Shown here piece by piece: positions 22,689-31,917 of a DNA stretch of 64,000 bases. Under the pieces are notes generated by a model that searched no databases, was not told the DNA's origin, and saw only the letters and a list, made by a program, of their open reading frames with translations. The translations under genes were made by a program, and so were the position numbers. The DNA is taken from assembly GCA_910584375.1 (NCBI GenBank), contig CAJUAH010000022.1, positions 5,997 to 69,996 on the forward strand, given 5' to 3'. Source of the DNA: an uncultured Acetatifactor sp. GTDB taxonomy: Bacteria > Bacillota > Clostridia > Lachnospirales > Lachnospiraceae. Numbering within the stretch: the stretch's first letter is position 1; every line of letters begins with the position of its first letter.

Positions 22689-23789
22689 ATGATGAACACG
22701 AAGATTGTAACGATAAAGGGGCAGGGAGACGTTTTTTCCGAGACGGAAGAACAGACCCTGCGGGAGGCCGGTGAGATATTGCGCGGCGGAGGTCTGGTGG
22801 CCTTTCCCACGGAGACGGTATACGGCTTGGGAGGGGACGCGTTAAACCCTGCGTCCGCACGGAAGATATATGCTGCCAAGGGCAGACCTTCGGACAATCC
22901 CTTGATTGTCCATATTGCCCGCTTGGAGGACATGGAAGATGTGGCCGGGCAGGTGCCCGAGGCGGCCCGTCGGTTGGGGCGGGCGTTCTGGCCGGGACCG
23001 TTGACGATGGTGCTGCCCCGGGCGGAGAAAGTGCCGAAAGAAACCACCGGAGGATTGGAGACAGTGGCGGTTCGGATGCCCTCTCACCCGGTGGCGCGCA
23101 GGCTGATCGCCTGCGGCGGAGGATATATAGCGGCGCCCAGCGCCAACCTTTCCGGCAGGCCCAGCCCTACATCAGCCCGATATGTAATAGAGGATATGGC
23201 GGGAAGGATAGACATGATCATTGACGGGGGAGACGGGGAGATCGGGCTGGAGTCCACGATCGTGGATCTGACGGTGGATCCCCCGCAGATTCTGCGCCCC
23301 GGATATATCACTCGGGAGATGCTCTCGCAGGTGTTGGGAGAGGTCAGCCTGGACCAGACGATCCTCACCGCCGACAGCGGACAGGCTCCCCGGGCGCCAG
23401 GCATGAAGTACAGGCACTATGCTCCCCGGGGGGAGATGACGATCGTCTCCGGACAGGTTGCGGAGGTGGTCGGCTATATCAATGCCCAGGCCGCGCGGGA
23501 GCGGGCGCAGGGGCACAAAGTGGGTGTTATCGGTACAGATGAGTCGCTGCCGGAGTATCAGGCGGATTTGGTATGCAGCCTGGGCAGCCGTCAGGACGAG
23601 GAGAGCATAGCCCGACATTTGTACGGCATTCTGCGCCGCTTTGACGACGAACAGGTGACACGTATATATTCGGAGTGTTTTGACACCATGGGTCTGGGAC
23701 AGGCCATCATGAACCGCCTGCTGAAAGCGGCGGGGCACAGAGTAGTGACGCCGGTCGGTAACCGGGAGCGGCAGTCTCCTGACATATAA
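22689..23789 (+). CDS. ywlC: Threonylcarbamoyl-AMP synthase (Sua5 type)
   Basis: It makes threonylcarbamoyl-AMP for the t6A37 modification of tRNAs. 366 residues: a YrdC domain (about 20-205) with GGLVAFPTETVYGLG, KGRPSDNPLIVHI and APSANLSGRPSPTSA, followed by the extra Sua5 C-terminal domain after APGMKYRHYAP. ATG codons occur at 22689 and 22692. There is no clear SD because the 70-bp repeat abuts the start, so translation may depend on that repeat's structure. rpiB follows. Confidence 0.94.
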   Translation: MMNTKIVTIKGQGDVFSETEEQTLREAGEILRGGGLVAFPTETVYGLGGDALNPASARKIYAAKGRPSDNPLIVHIARLEDMEDVAGQVPEAARRLGRAFWPGPLTMVLPRAEKVPKETTGGLETVAVRMPSHPVARRLIACGGGYIAAPSANLSGRPSPTSARYVIEDMAGRIDMIIDGGDGEIGLESTIVDLTVDPPQILRPGYITREMLSQVLGEVSLDQTILTADSGQAPRAPGMKYRHYAPRGEMTIVSGQVAEVVGYINAQAARERAQGHKVGVIGTDESLPEYQADLVCSLGSRQDEESIARHLYGILRRFDDEQVTRIYSECFDTMGLGQAIMNRLLKAAGHRVVTPVGNRERQSPDI

Positions 23790-23844
23790 GGCAGAAACAG
23801 ATGTTTTGGCGTGTCCGGTATCCGGCGCGCGGAAAGGAGTATGT

Positions 23845-24270
23845 ATGATAGCGATAGGAAGCGACCACGGAGGTTACAATCTGAAACAGAGAGTGATCCA
23901 GTATCTGGAGGAAAAACAGATTCCCTTTCAGGATATGGGATGTAACAGTAAGTCCTCCGTGGATTATCCGGTTTACGGCAGGGCGGTGGCCCAGGCGGTG
24001 GCCGACGGCAGCTGCGAGAAGGGCATCGTGATCTGCACCACCGGCATAGGCATCAGTATTGCCGCCAACAAGGTGCCGGGGGTACGTTGCGCGCTGTGCT
24101 CGGATACTCTGTCGGCCAGAATGACCCGTCTTCACAACGACGCCAATGTACTGGCTATGGGCGGCGGGATGATCGGTGACAATCTGGCGCTGGATATTGT
24201 GGAAACCTTTTTAAACACCCCTTTTTCCGGGGAGGAGAAACACAGGCGAAGAGTGGACATGCTGGGGTAG
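23845..24270 (+). CDS. rpiB: Ribose-5-phosphate isomerase B
   Basis: A 141-residue RpiB/LacAB-family enzyme interconverting ribose-5-phosphate and ribulose-5-phosphate. MIAIGSDHGG opens the protein (D7, H8), the catalytic C64 lies in IVICTTGIGISIAANK, and H97 in RLHNDANVLAMGG. GAAAGGAG precedes the ATG at 23845; the longer frame adds 13 unrelated residues. The ywlC-rpiB-upp-dCMP deaminase order is common in Clostridia. Confidence 0.94.
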   Translation: MIAIGSDHGGYNLKQRVIQYLEEKQIPFQDMGCNSKSSVDYPVYGRAVAQAVADGSCEKGIVICTTGIGISIAANKVPGVRCALCSDTLSARMTRLHNDANVLAMGGGMIGDNLALDIVETFLNTPFSGEEKHRRRVDMLG

Positions 24271-24337
24271 GGCCGCGGCGGAACAGAAGAGGATCAAACG
24301 GCAAGGCAGAGGCGGAATTGTAATGGAGGACAAAAAG

Positions 24338-24967
24338 ATGGCAAAAGTAGTGATCATGGATCATCCCTTGATCCAGCACAAGATTGGATTTATCCGGAGA
24401 ACAGAGACGGGCACCAAGGATTTCAGGCAGACTATCAGCGAGATCGCCATGCTGATCTGCTATGAAGCCACCAGGGATCTCTCTCTGGATGAGGTGCAGA
24501 TTGAGACGCCGATCTGCGCCGCCACAGTAAAAGAACTCAGAGGCAAGAAGATGGCGATCGTTCCCATCCTGCGGGCCGGACTGGGCATGGTGGACGGCAT
24601 GCTGAATCTGATTCCTGCGGCAAAGGTGGGGCATATCGGCCTGTACCGGGATCCCGAGACTTTGAAACCGGTGGAGTATTACTGCAAGCTTCCTGCCGAC
24701 TGCGCCGAGAGAGAAGTGTTCGTGGTGGATCCCATGCTGGCTACCGGCGGCTCTTCCGTGGCGGCTATCCAGATGCTGAAGGACAAGGGCTGTAAAAATA
24801 TCCATTTCATGTGCATCATTGCCGCTCCCGAGGGCGTGGAACTGATGAAAAAGGAGCATCCCGACGTGGATATGTATATCGGCGCGCTGGATGAGAAACT
24901 GAACGATCACGGCTATATCGTGCCCGGTCTTGGCGACGCGGGAGACCGTATCTTCGGCACCAGATAA
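24338..24967 (+). CDS. upp: Uracil phosphoribosyltransferase
   Basis: It converts uracil and PRPP to UMP. 209 residues, the usual length. It has MDHPLIQHKIGFIRR, the ILRAGLGMVDGML segment and the PRPP loop VVDPMLATGGSSVAAI, and ends with the uracil-binding PGLGDAGDR. The ATG at 24338 follows GGAGG by 8 bases; the upstream ATG at 24323 overlaps that SD. Confidence 0.97.
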   Translation: MAKVVIMDHPLIQHKIGFIRRTETGTKDFRQTISEIAMLICYEATRDLSLDEVQIETPICAATVKELRGKKMAIVPILRAGLGMVDGMLNLIPAAKVGHIGLYRDPETLKPVEYYCKLPADCAEREVFVVDPMLATGGSSVAAIQMLKDKGCKNIHFMCIIAAPEGVELMKKEHPDVDMYIGALDEKLNDHGYIVPGLGDAGDRIFGTR

Positions 24968-24989
24968 GCGCCGGATAAGAGGAAAAGCT

Positions 24990-25478
24990 ATGAGCGGAAA
25001 GCGAGAAGACTATATCAGCTGGGACGAGTACTTTATGGGGGTAGCCCAGCTGTCGGGTATGCGCTCCAAAGATCCCAGTACCCAGGTGGGAGCCTGCATT
25101 GTCAGCCGGGAGAACAAGATTCTGTCCATGGGCTATAACGGGTTCCCCAACGGCTGCGCGGATGAGAGTTTTCCCTGGGCCAGGGAGGGGGCCTGTGAGC
25201 TGGATACCAAGTATCCCTTTGTGACCCACAGCGAACTCAACGCGATCCTGAATTACAGGGGCGGCTCCCTGGAGGGAACCAAACTGTATGTGTCATTGTT
25301 CCCCTGCAACGAGTGTGCCAAGGCTATCATACAGGCGGGCATAAAGACGGTGGTGTATGCCAGCGACAAATACGACGGACAGCCCTCTAATATAGCGTCC
25401 AAGAGGATGTTTGACGCGGCTGGGGTGGAGTATATTCCCTATCGCAGGACCGGCAAAAAAGTGGAACTGGAACTGTAG
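24990..25478 (+). CDS. Deoxycytidylate (dCMP) deaminase
   Basis: 162 residues. It makes dUMP for thymidylate synthesis. Zinc ligands are H80 with E82 in THSELNAI and the pair C106/C109 in FPCNECAKAI. The N-terminal SKDPSTQVGACIV and GYNGFPNGCADE are typical of the ComEB/dCMP deaminase family. AGAGGAAAAG precedes the ATG at 24990, only 22 bases after upp, so the two pyrimidine-salvage genes are probably one transcript. Confidence 0.93.
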   Translation: MSGKREDYISWDEYFMGVAQLSGMRSKDPSTQVGACIVSRENKILSMGYNGFPNGCADESFPWAREGACELDTKYPFVTHSELNAILNYRGGSLEGTKLYVSLFPCNECAKAIIQAGIKTVVYASDKYDGQPSNIASKRMFDAAGVEYIPYRRTGKKVELEL

Positions 25479-25483
25479 AGCAT

Positions 25484-26656
25484 ATGAAAACAGACCGTAA
25501 GAGAGGATTAAAAAGGAAGATTGTTTATCTGACGGCGGCGGCGCTGTTATTCTCCGGTGTGCCGTTTACTTCCCATGCCACCAGTTCCACCAGACAGGAG
25601 ATCGCAGACAAGGAGAACGAAAAGGATCAGATCGAGGACCAGATCGACGCCAGCAAGCAGGAGATCAGCGGACTGAAAGGCGAGCAGAAGAGCCTGCGGC
25701 AGCAACTGAACGAGCTGAACGAGCAGTTGACGGCGGTCAGCGACCATCTGGCGGAGCTGGAGGCGCAGATTCGCGACAAGGAGCAGGAGATAGCCGATAC
25801 GGTGCAGGCGCTTGCGGAGGCCAGGGAGAGAGAGGCATGGCAGTACGACTGCATGGAAAAGCGGATACAGTATGCCTATGAGAGAGGGCAGGAAAGTCTG
25901 CTGGATATCTTTTTCAACTGGGACAGTTTCGCCAGATTTCTGAACGCGTCCACTTACACGGAGAGCGTTGCCCGGGCGGACGACGAGATGCTGGATCAGA
26001 TCATTGAGACCCGGGAATTTATTGAATCCGAGGAAGTTCGACTGCAGCAGGAGAAAGAAACGCTGGATTATCTGAAGGTACAGGCCGAGGCGGACAAGAG
26101 CCGCGTGGCCGGTCTGATCAGCCAGACCAGTAACCGCATGGCGGACTATGCGGACCAGATTTCTGACGCAGAGGAGGAGGCCAGAGCATATGAGGCCAAT
26201 CTCAAAAAGGTGGAGGAGGATCTGGAGGCCCTGAAACGGAAATTGCAGCAGGAGATTGCCATGTCCCAGCGGGCGGCCAACGCCACCTGGCGCAATATCT
26301 CGGAGGTGACGTTTGCGGATGCGGATCTCCAGCTGCTGGCCAATCTGATCTACTGTGAAGCGGGAGGAGAGCCCTATGAGGGAAAGCTGGCGGTGGGCGC
26401 AGTGGTAATCAACCGGATGCTCAGCAGCGTCTATCCCGATACGATGGTGGGCGTGATCTATCAGAGAAGGCAGTTTTCGCCGGTGGGAAGCGGCAGACTG
26501 GAACTGGCGCTGGCGAACAACAAGGCCAATGCCGACTGCTACAGGGCGGCGGAGGAAGCCATGTCCGGCATGAGCAACGTGGGCAACTGCGTGTATTTCC
26601 GTACGCCCATAGAAGGCCTGACCGGCATCTCCATAGGAGGACATATTTTCTATTAA
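25484..26656 (+). CDS. Secreted coiled-coil protein with a SleB-type cell-wall hydrolase domain
   Basis: 390 residues. A signal peptide (to about residue 29, SHA-T) is followed by a PcsB-like coiled coil (about 33-265). The C-terminal Hydrolase_2 domain (about 283-390) has LLANLIYCEAGGEPYEGKLA, with the catalytic Glu of YCEA, then VINRMLSSVYPDT and VYFRTP. SleB/CwlJ enzymes are spore-cortex lytic or vegetative peptidoglycan hydrolases. It starts 6 bases after the dCMP deaminase stop. The long coiled coil suggests control by a membrane partner, as with PcsB and FtsEX; that is inference. Confidence 0.88.
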   Translation: MKTDRKRGLKRKIVYLTAAALLFSGVPFTSHATSSTRQEIADKENEKDQIEDQIDASKQEISGLKGEQKSLRQQLNELNEQLTAVSDHLAELEAQIRDKEQEIADTVQALAEAREREAWQYDCMEKRIQYAYERGQESLLDIFFNWDSFARFLNASTYTESVARADDEMLDQIIETREFIESEEVRLQQEKETLDYLKVQAEADKSRVAGLISQTSNRMADYADQISDAEEEARAYEANLKKVEEDLEALKRKLQQEIAMSQRAANATWRNISEVTFADADLQLLANLIYCEAGGEPYEGKLAVGAVVINRMLSSVYPDTMVGVIYQRRQFSPVGSGRLELALANNKANADCYRAAEEAMSGMSNVGNCVYFRTPIEGLTGISIGGHIFY

Positions 26657-26674
26657 AATATAAGGCCCCAGACG

Positions 26675-27154
26675 TTATAGTCCGAGGCTTTCTATCTGCG
26701 CCTGCAGTTGATCAAATTTATCTCTATATATGTAAGAGAGCAGATGATCCAGCTGCCGCAGAGCGTTGCAGAGCTGTGCGGCGGTCAAAAGGCCTGTTTC
26801 AAAGGCCTGGGCCAGTTCATTCAGATCCACCACCTTAGCGCGTCCGTCGGGATACACGATCACATCGGCCAGCAGATCTGTGGCGATCAGCGTATGCGTC
26901 TGTTCGTCATGGGTATACTCTACTATATCGCAGTACCAGTACAGCAGAGAATTATCCTGGCGGTAGAATTTACTGATCTTGAAACCCTCCTTCAGAAAAT
27001 AACAGGAGCAGCCGTGACTGAACGAGATCTTGGGATTCAAGGTTTTCCAGGAGGTAATCACAATATCTTCCGTCTGCTTTACGACGGTATCGTCTTTTAA
27101 CAAAATACACTCGGCGGGAATCAGACGTTTGCGGTACAGTTGTAGTTCGCTCAT
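26675..27154 (-). CDS. DUF402 domain protein
   Basis: A 159-residue protein of the DUF402 family. It starts MSELQLYRKRLIPAECILLK and contains KISFSHGCSCYFLKEGFKISKFYR, WYCDIVEYTHDE and the conserved TDLLADVIVYPDGRAKVVDLNEL. The D-x-x-x-D-V core with the YPDG turn is the family signature; some DUF402 proteins are nucleoside di/triphosphatases. The ATG at 27154 follows GAGGAGG. Confidence 0.85.
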   Translation of the reverse strand: MSELQLYRKRLIPAECILLKDDTVVKQTEDIVITSWKTLNPKISFSHGCSCYFLKEGFKISKFYRQDNSLLYWYCDIVEYTHDEQTHTLIATDLLADVIVYPDGRAKVVDLNELAQAFETGLLTAAQLCNALRQLDHLLSYIYRDKFDQLQAQIESLGL

Positions 27155-27320
27155 GTAGCCTCCTCTCATTGACAGAAAAAGATCGGGTGTCTATTAACAA
27201 TGATACTACATGGTCCGCGTGCGGAAGTCAACTTTATTTTCTGGAAAAATTTATAGATTTTTCATGGGATATCCACTATGGAGACTGGACTTTTTGTCAA
27301 AATTTATATATAATAATGAA

Positions 27321-27620
27321 ATGAGTAAAAAACCGCCCTATGAGAGAAAAGACAAACAGGATAAGAAGAGCGTATACCGCGCGCTGGTTCTGATTATGCA
27401 GTTCGGAATCAATATGCTGGTTCCCATCGGCATCATGTCCTGGCTGGGGATCCTGCTGGATCGCAAATTGAACACATCCTTTTGTATGGTGCTGTTCTTT
27501 TTTATCGGAGCCATTGCCGGATTCCAGAATATCTGGCGAATGGCTAAGTCGGTCTATGAGGAAAAGCCCGGAGGCCGGGAGACGGGCGAAGGGAAGAAAA
27601 ACGAGGATGGGCAATCTTAG
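27321..27620 (+). CDS. atpZ: AtpZ/AtpI-family protein
   Basis: 99 residues with a basic N-terminus and two membrane helices (about 22-42 and 50-70: YRALVLIMQFGINMLVPIG and CMVLFFFIGAIAGFQNIWRM), the F0F1-ATPase gene1 pattern. It opens the ATP synthase operon. The best -10 (TATAAT, 27309-27314) is only seven bases upstream and there is no SD, so the message may be leaderless or the real promoter lies further up. The stop overlaps the proposed atpI start. Confidence 0.8.
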   Translation: MSKKPPYERKDKQDKKSVYRALVLIMQFGINMLVPIGIMSWLGILLDRKLNTSFCMVLFFFIGAIAGFQNIWRMAKSVYEEKPGGRETGEGKKNEDGQS

Positions 27621-28128
27621 TTTTGGTGTGAGCTTTAAAGGGTCAGACGCTGCCGGAGGGGCAGACAGGAGTGGAATGATCAACAGATTGAGAGAGATGA
27701 ATCGAGCCTTGTTGGAGCTGGATTTGGGCATACTGGCCTGCGGCGTGGTCTGCCAGTTGATCGGTATGTGGCTGGTGAGTCAAAAGGTATCCTACGCGCT
27801 TGCCCTATGGCTGGGGATAGCGCTTTCATTGCTGGGTTCCTGGCACATGTACAGAACCATTGACAGAGCGCTGGATCTCGGGGACGGAGCGGCCAAGGCG
27901 ATGGTAGCGGGCAGTATGCTGCGCTATGCGGCGCTGCTCATTGTTCTGGGGATTGTCATGGTCACGGATCTGCTGAATCCACTGGTGATCTATCTGGGAT
28001 ATATGATGATGAAAGTAGCGGCGTATATGCAGCCGTTTACCCATAAATTATGCAATATGTTCTTTCACGAGACCGATCCGGTACCCGAAGCGCTGCCGGA
28101 GGAGACGGAGCCCGAGCCGCAGCAGTAA
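27607..28128 (+). CDS. atpI: ATP synthase subunit I
   Basis: 173 residues (or about 150 if it begins at the ATG 27676, which has AGGAG just upstream). Four hydrophobic helices, beginning ELDLGILACGVVCQLIGMW and including LRYAALLIVLGIVMV, with an acidic, proline-rich C-terminus, fit the AtpI family. AtpI and AtpZ assist assembly or ion supply of the F0 ring. It overlaps atpZ by 14 bases. Confidence 0.75.
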   Translation: MGNLSFGVSFKGSDAAGGADRSGMINRLREMNRALLELDLGILACGVVCQLIGMWLVSQKVSYALALWLGIALSLLGSWHMYRTIDRALDLGDGAAKAMVAGSMLRYAALLIVLGIVMVTDLLNPLVIYLGYMMMKVAAYMQPFTHKLCNMFFHETDPVPEALPEETEPEPQQ

Positions 28129-28174
28129 GGGCGCCGTCTTTGTGAAGACATATTGGTGAGAGGGAGGTGAGAGT

Positions 28175-28909
28175 ATGCAAATAGGACCTGTGTTATCCTC
28201 TGCCGACGAGATCGATTTTATGATCCACGGCCTGTTTCAATACAGTTTTTTCGGTCATGAGGTGTGGATAACAACATCGCATGTGTGCATCCTGATCGTC
28301 ATGCTGATCATAATCGGCTTTGCCATCGCCGCGAACCGGGCCATGAAGAAGGCTACGGAAGTGCCTTCCGGTTTTCAGAATGTGGTGGAGCTGATCGTGG
28401 AGAAACTTGACGGCGTAGTGGATGGCCCCATGGGAAAAAACGCCCCCAGATTTTACAATTATATTGGAACGGTATTCATCTTTATTCTGCTGTCCAATAT
28501 ATCGGGTCTGCTGGGACTGCGTCCGCCCACCGCGGACTATGGCGTGACACTTCCGCTGGGTATCCTCACTTTTGTGCTGATCCATTTTAATCAGTTCAAG
28601 TACCAGAAACTGAAGGATATCTGGGTGGATATGTGTTCTCCGCTGCCGCCGTGGCTGCCCATCTGGTTTCCGATCAATCTGATCAGCGAGATCGCCGTGC
28701 CGGTGTCCCTGTCCCTGCGTCTGTTCGCCAATGTGCTTTCGGGCACGGTGATGATGGCGCTGGTATATGGGCTGCTGAAATGGTTTGCCGTCATATGGCC
28801 CGCGGCGCTGCATGTGTATTTTGACTTGTTCTCCGGAGCAATTCAAACCTATGTATTCTGTATGCTGACGATGACATACATCAACAATGCCATCGGCAGC
28901 GAAAACTAA
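28175..28909 (+). CDS. atpB: ATP synthase subunit a
   Basis: A 244-residue membrane stator subunit forming the ion half-channels. The essential arginine is in SLSLRLFANVLSG; NLISEIAVPVSL precedes it. There are five to six helices. GAGGGAGG precedes the ATG. It stands between atpI and atpE, as is standard. Confidence 0.95.
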   Translation: MQIGPVLSSADEIDFMIHGLFQYSFFGHEVWITTSHVCILIVMLIIIGFAIAANRAMKKATEVPSGFQNVVELIVEKLDGVVDGPMGKNAPRFYNYIGTVFIFILLSNISGLLGLRPPTADYGVTLPLGILTFVLIHFNQFKYQKLKDIWVDMCSPLPPWLPIWFPINLISEIAVPVSLSLRLFANVLSGTVMMALVYGLLKWFAVIWPAALHVYFDLFSGAIQTYVFCMLTMTYINNAIGSEN

Positions 28910-28939
28910 ATAAAAAGGACAAAACAGGAGGAATGAATT

Positions 28940-29194
28940 ATGGAATTTAACACTGAATTTATTTTAGGATGTTCTGCGATTGGCGCGGGTCTGGCGGTTA
29001 TCGCCGGTATCGGACCTGGTGTAGGACAGGGTATTGCCGCCGGTCATGCCGCGGCGGCAGTGGGACGCAACCCGGGCGCCAAGTCCGCCGTCACTTCCAC
29101 CATGCTGCTTGGCCAGGCTGTGGCCGAGACCACGGGTCTGTACGGTCTGCTGATTGCCATGCTGCTGCTCTTCGTTAAGCCGTTAGGTAAATAA
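28940..29194 (+). CDS. atpE: ATP synthase subunit c, Na+-type ion site
   Basis: An 84-residue hairpin of two helices; about ten or more copies form the rotor ring. The ion-binding residues are Q30 (GPGVGQG), V61, E63, T64, T65 and Y68 (GQAVAETTGLYG). They line up with Q32, V63, E65, S66, T67 and Y70 of the Na+-translocating c ring of Ilyobacter, with Thr in place of Ser66. This predicts a sodium-coupled enzyme. AGGAGG precedes the ATG. Confidence 0.96.
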   Translation: MEFNTEFILGCSAIGAGLAVIAGIGPGVGQGIAAGHAAAAVGRNPGAKSAVTSTMLLGQAVAETTGLYGLLIAMLLLFVKPLGK

Positions 29195-29253
29195 GCCTCT
29201 ATAATGATCAAAATCTGCGCCGGATACGGCGTGAAGAAGAAAGGAGGCAGAGA

Positions 29254-29796
29254 ATGATACTTTTAACGGCTCAGGAGCCTATGGAAAGACTCTTTGATTT
29301 GGACTTTCAGCTGCTGGCAGACTCACTGCTGATGATCATCGCAATCTTTGTACTGTTTCTGGCGCTGAGTTATTTCCTTTTCAATCCTGCCAGGAAGATG
29401 CTGCAGGATCGGCAGAACAAGATCAAAAACGAGCTGGATGACGCCAAAAGCAATATGGAGCAGGCGGCCGGACTGAAAGAAGAGTATGAGGCCAGGATCA
29501 GGGATATCAATAAGGAAGCGGAAGAGATCCTCAGCGATGCCCGCAAGCGCGCGCTGGAAAACGAGAATGAGATCGTAGCCAAAGCCAGGGAAGAGGCGGC
29601 GAGGATCATGGAGAGAGCCCGCACGGAAGCCCAGCTGGAGAAACAGAAGATGGCGGACGAAGTGAAACGGGAGATGATAGGTATTGCCGCCATGATGGCC
29701 GGCAAGGCTGTGTCGGTTTCCATGAACGCGGATATCCAGGACAGTCTGGTGAACGAGACTCTGAAGGAGATAGGTGATAATACATGGCTAAGCTAG
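29254..29796 (+). CDS. atpF: ATP synthase subunit b
   Basis: 180 residues: one N-terminal membrane helix (LLMIIAIFVLFLALSYFLF) and a long charged helical stalk with FNPARKMLQDRQNKI. It forms the peripheral stator with delta. Its 3' end overlaps atpH by 13 bases, implying translational coupling. Confidence 0.94.
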   Translation: MILLTAQEPMERLFDLDFQLLADSLLMIIAIFVLFLALSYFLFNPARKMLQDRQNKIKNELDDAKSNMEQAAGLKEEYEARIRDINKEAEEILSDARKRALENENEIVAKAREEAARIMERARTEAQLEKQKMADEVKREMIGIAAMMAGKAVSVSMNADIQDSLVNETLKEIGDNTWLS

Positions 29797-30332
29797 TGGA
29801 ACAGACATACGGAGAGGCTCTGTTCCAGACTGCTGTGGAAACCAATCAGGTGGATGCGTTTCTGGATGAGGTAAACCTCATACAGACTGTACTGAAACAG
29901 AATCCGGAGTGGGACAGACTGATGAAACACCCCAAGATCACCAAGCAGGAAAAGGTGGAGATCATGAAAGGCGCGTTTGGGGGAAAAATCAGCCGTGAGA
30001 TGACGGGTTTTCTGGAACTGATCCTCACGAAAGAGAGATACGGCCAGCTGCAGGCTGTTTTCCGGTACTTTACCGACAAGGTAAAAGAGGAAAAAAAGAT
30101 CGGGACGGCCTATGTGACCACGCCGATGGAGCTGTCCGAGATCCGCAAGGCGGACATACAGAACAGACTGCTTGCCACTACTCCCTACCTGACCATGGAG
30201 ATGCACTATGCGGTGGATCCTTCGCTGATCGGCGGCATGGTGATCCGTATCAAGGACAGAGTTGTGGACAGCAGTATCCGCACAAAGCTGGCGGAGATGA
30301 AGAAAGAATTATTACAGATCCAGTTGGGATAA
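29784..30332 (+). CDS. atpH: ATP synthase subunit delta
   Basis: A 182-residue stator protein. It has YGEALFQTAVETNQ, HPKITKQEKVEIMKGAF and the C-terminal DPSLIGGMVIRIKDRVVDSS signature of delta/OSCP. The start codon lies inside the end of atpF. Confidence 0.94.
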   Translation: MAKLVEQTYGEALFQTAVETNQVDAFLDEVNLIQTVLKQNPEWDRLMKHPKITKQEKVEIMKGAFGGKISREMTGFLELILTKERYGQLQAVFRYFTDKVKEEKKIGTAYVTTPMELSEIRKADIQNRLLATTPYLTMEMHYAVDPSLIGGMVIRIKDRVVDSSIRTKLAEMKKELLQIQLG

Positions 30333-30363
30333 AACCAACCGGAAGAAAGGTGCGAACCAACCT

Positions 30364-31869
30364 ATGAATTTGAGACCAGAAGAAATAAGTTCCGTGATCA
30401 AGGAACAGATTAAGCGGTATGCGTCTGAGCTTAATGTATCTGATGTGGGTACGGTCATTCAGGTGGCGGACGGCATCGCCCGTGTACACGGTCTGGAGAA
30501 CGCCATGCAGGGCGAGCTGCTGGAATTTCCCGGCGAAGTATACGGCATGGTGATGAACCTGGAAGAAGACAACGTGGGTGCGGTACTCCTTGGCAGTCAT
30601 AAAAACATTAACGAAGGCGATACGGTTAAGACTACCGGCAGGGTAGTGGAGGTTCCGGTGGGCGACGCCATGCTGGGACGTGTCGTGAACGCGCTGGGGC
30701 AGCCCATTGACGGCAAGGGCCCGGTACAGAACGACAGATATCGTAAGATCGAGAGAGTGGCAAGCGGCGTTATCACCAGAAAATCCGTGGATACTCCGCT
30801 GCAGACAGGTATCAAGGCCATCGATGCCATGGTGCCCATCGGAAGAGGTCAGCGTGAGCTGATCATCGGTGACCGTCAGACCGGTAAGACGGCCATAGCC
30901 CTGGATACCATCATCAACCAGAAGGGGCAGAAAGTAAAATGCGTTTATGTGGCCATCGGTCAGAAGGCTTCCACCGTGGCCAATATTGTAAAGACGCTGG
31001 AGGAGTACGGAGCCATGCAGTATACCACCGTAGTGGTATCCACTGCCAGCGATCTGGCGCCGCTGCAGTACATCGCCCCTTATGCCGGCTGTGCCATCGG
31101 CGAGGAGTGGATGGAGAACGGCGAGGACGTGTTGGTGGTATATGACGACCTGAGCAAACATGCCACGGCGTACCGTACACTCTCCCTGCTGCTTCGCCGT
31201 CCCCCCGGACGTGAGGCATACCCCGGTGACGTATTCTATCTGCATTCCAGACTGCTGGAGCGCGCGGCGCGCATGAGCGAGGAGTACGGCGGCGGTTCTC
31301 TGACGGCACTGCCCATTATCGAGACCCAGGCGGGCGATGTGTCGGCTTATATTCCCACCAATGTAATATCCATCACCGACGGCCAGATTTATCTGGAGAC
31401 GGAGATGTTCAATGCAGGTTTCCGCCCGGCTGTAAACGCGGGTCTGTCCGTTTCCCGTGTGGGCGGCGCTGCGCAGATCAAAGCCATGAAGAAGATCGCG
31501 GCCCCTATCCGTGTGGAGCTGGCCCAGTACCGCGAGCTGGCGGCGTTCTCTCAGTTCGGTTCCGAGCTGGATGCCGATACCAAGGAGAAACTGGCTCAGG
31601 GCGAGCGGATCAAGGAGGTATTGAAACAGCCCCAGTATCAGCCCATGGCGGTGCAGTATCAGGTTATCATCATCTATGCGGCTACGAACAAGTATCTGCT
31701 GGATGTGCCTGTGGATGCGATTACCCGTTTCGAGAAGGAACTGTTTGAGTTCCTGGATACCAGATATGCGGAGATTCCCCGGGCGATCGCGGAGGAGAAA
31801 GTGATTTCCCAGCAGACCGAAGAATTGCTGGTCAAGGCCATCAAAGAATTTAAGGCGCAGTTTAAGTAA
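30364..31869 (+). CDS. atpA: ATP synthase subunit alpha
   Basis: 501 residues. Walker A is GDRQTGKTA at about 169-177, with GRVVNALGQPIDGKGP before it and the SVSRVGGAAQ segment carrying the arginine finger. It forms the alpha3beta3 head with atpD. GAAAGG precedes the ATG. Length and motifs are standard. Confidence 0.98.
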   Translation: MNLRPEEISSVIKEQIKRYASELNVSDVGTVIQVADGIARVHGLENAMQGELLEFPGEVYGMVMNLEEDNVGAVLLGSHKNINEGDTVKTTGRVVEVPVGDAMLGRVVNALGQPIDGKGPVQNDRYRKIERVASGVITRKSVDTPLQTGIKAIDAMVPIGRGQRELIIGDRQTGKTAIALDTIINQKGQKVKCVYVAIGQKASTVANIVKTLEEYGAMQYTTVVVSTASDLAPLQYIAPYAGCAIGEEWMENGEDVLVVYDDLSKHATAYRTLSLLLRRPPGREAYPGDVFYLHSRLLERAARMSEEYGGGSLTALPIIETQAGDVSAYIPTNVISITDGQIYLETEMFNAGFRPAVNAGLSVSRVGGAAQIKAMKKIAAPIRVELAQYRELAAFSQFGSELDADTKEKLAQGERIKEVLKQPQYQPMAVQYQVIIIYAATNKYLLDVPVDAITRFEKELFEFLDTRYAEIPRAIAEEKVISQQTEELLVKAIKEFKAQFK

Positions 31870-31917
31870 AACCCAGCGATCGCAGGCTGAGTCTGCGATA
31901 CGCGGAAAGGAGTATAT

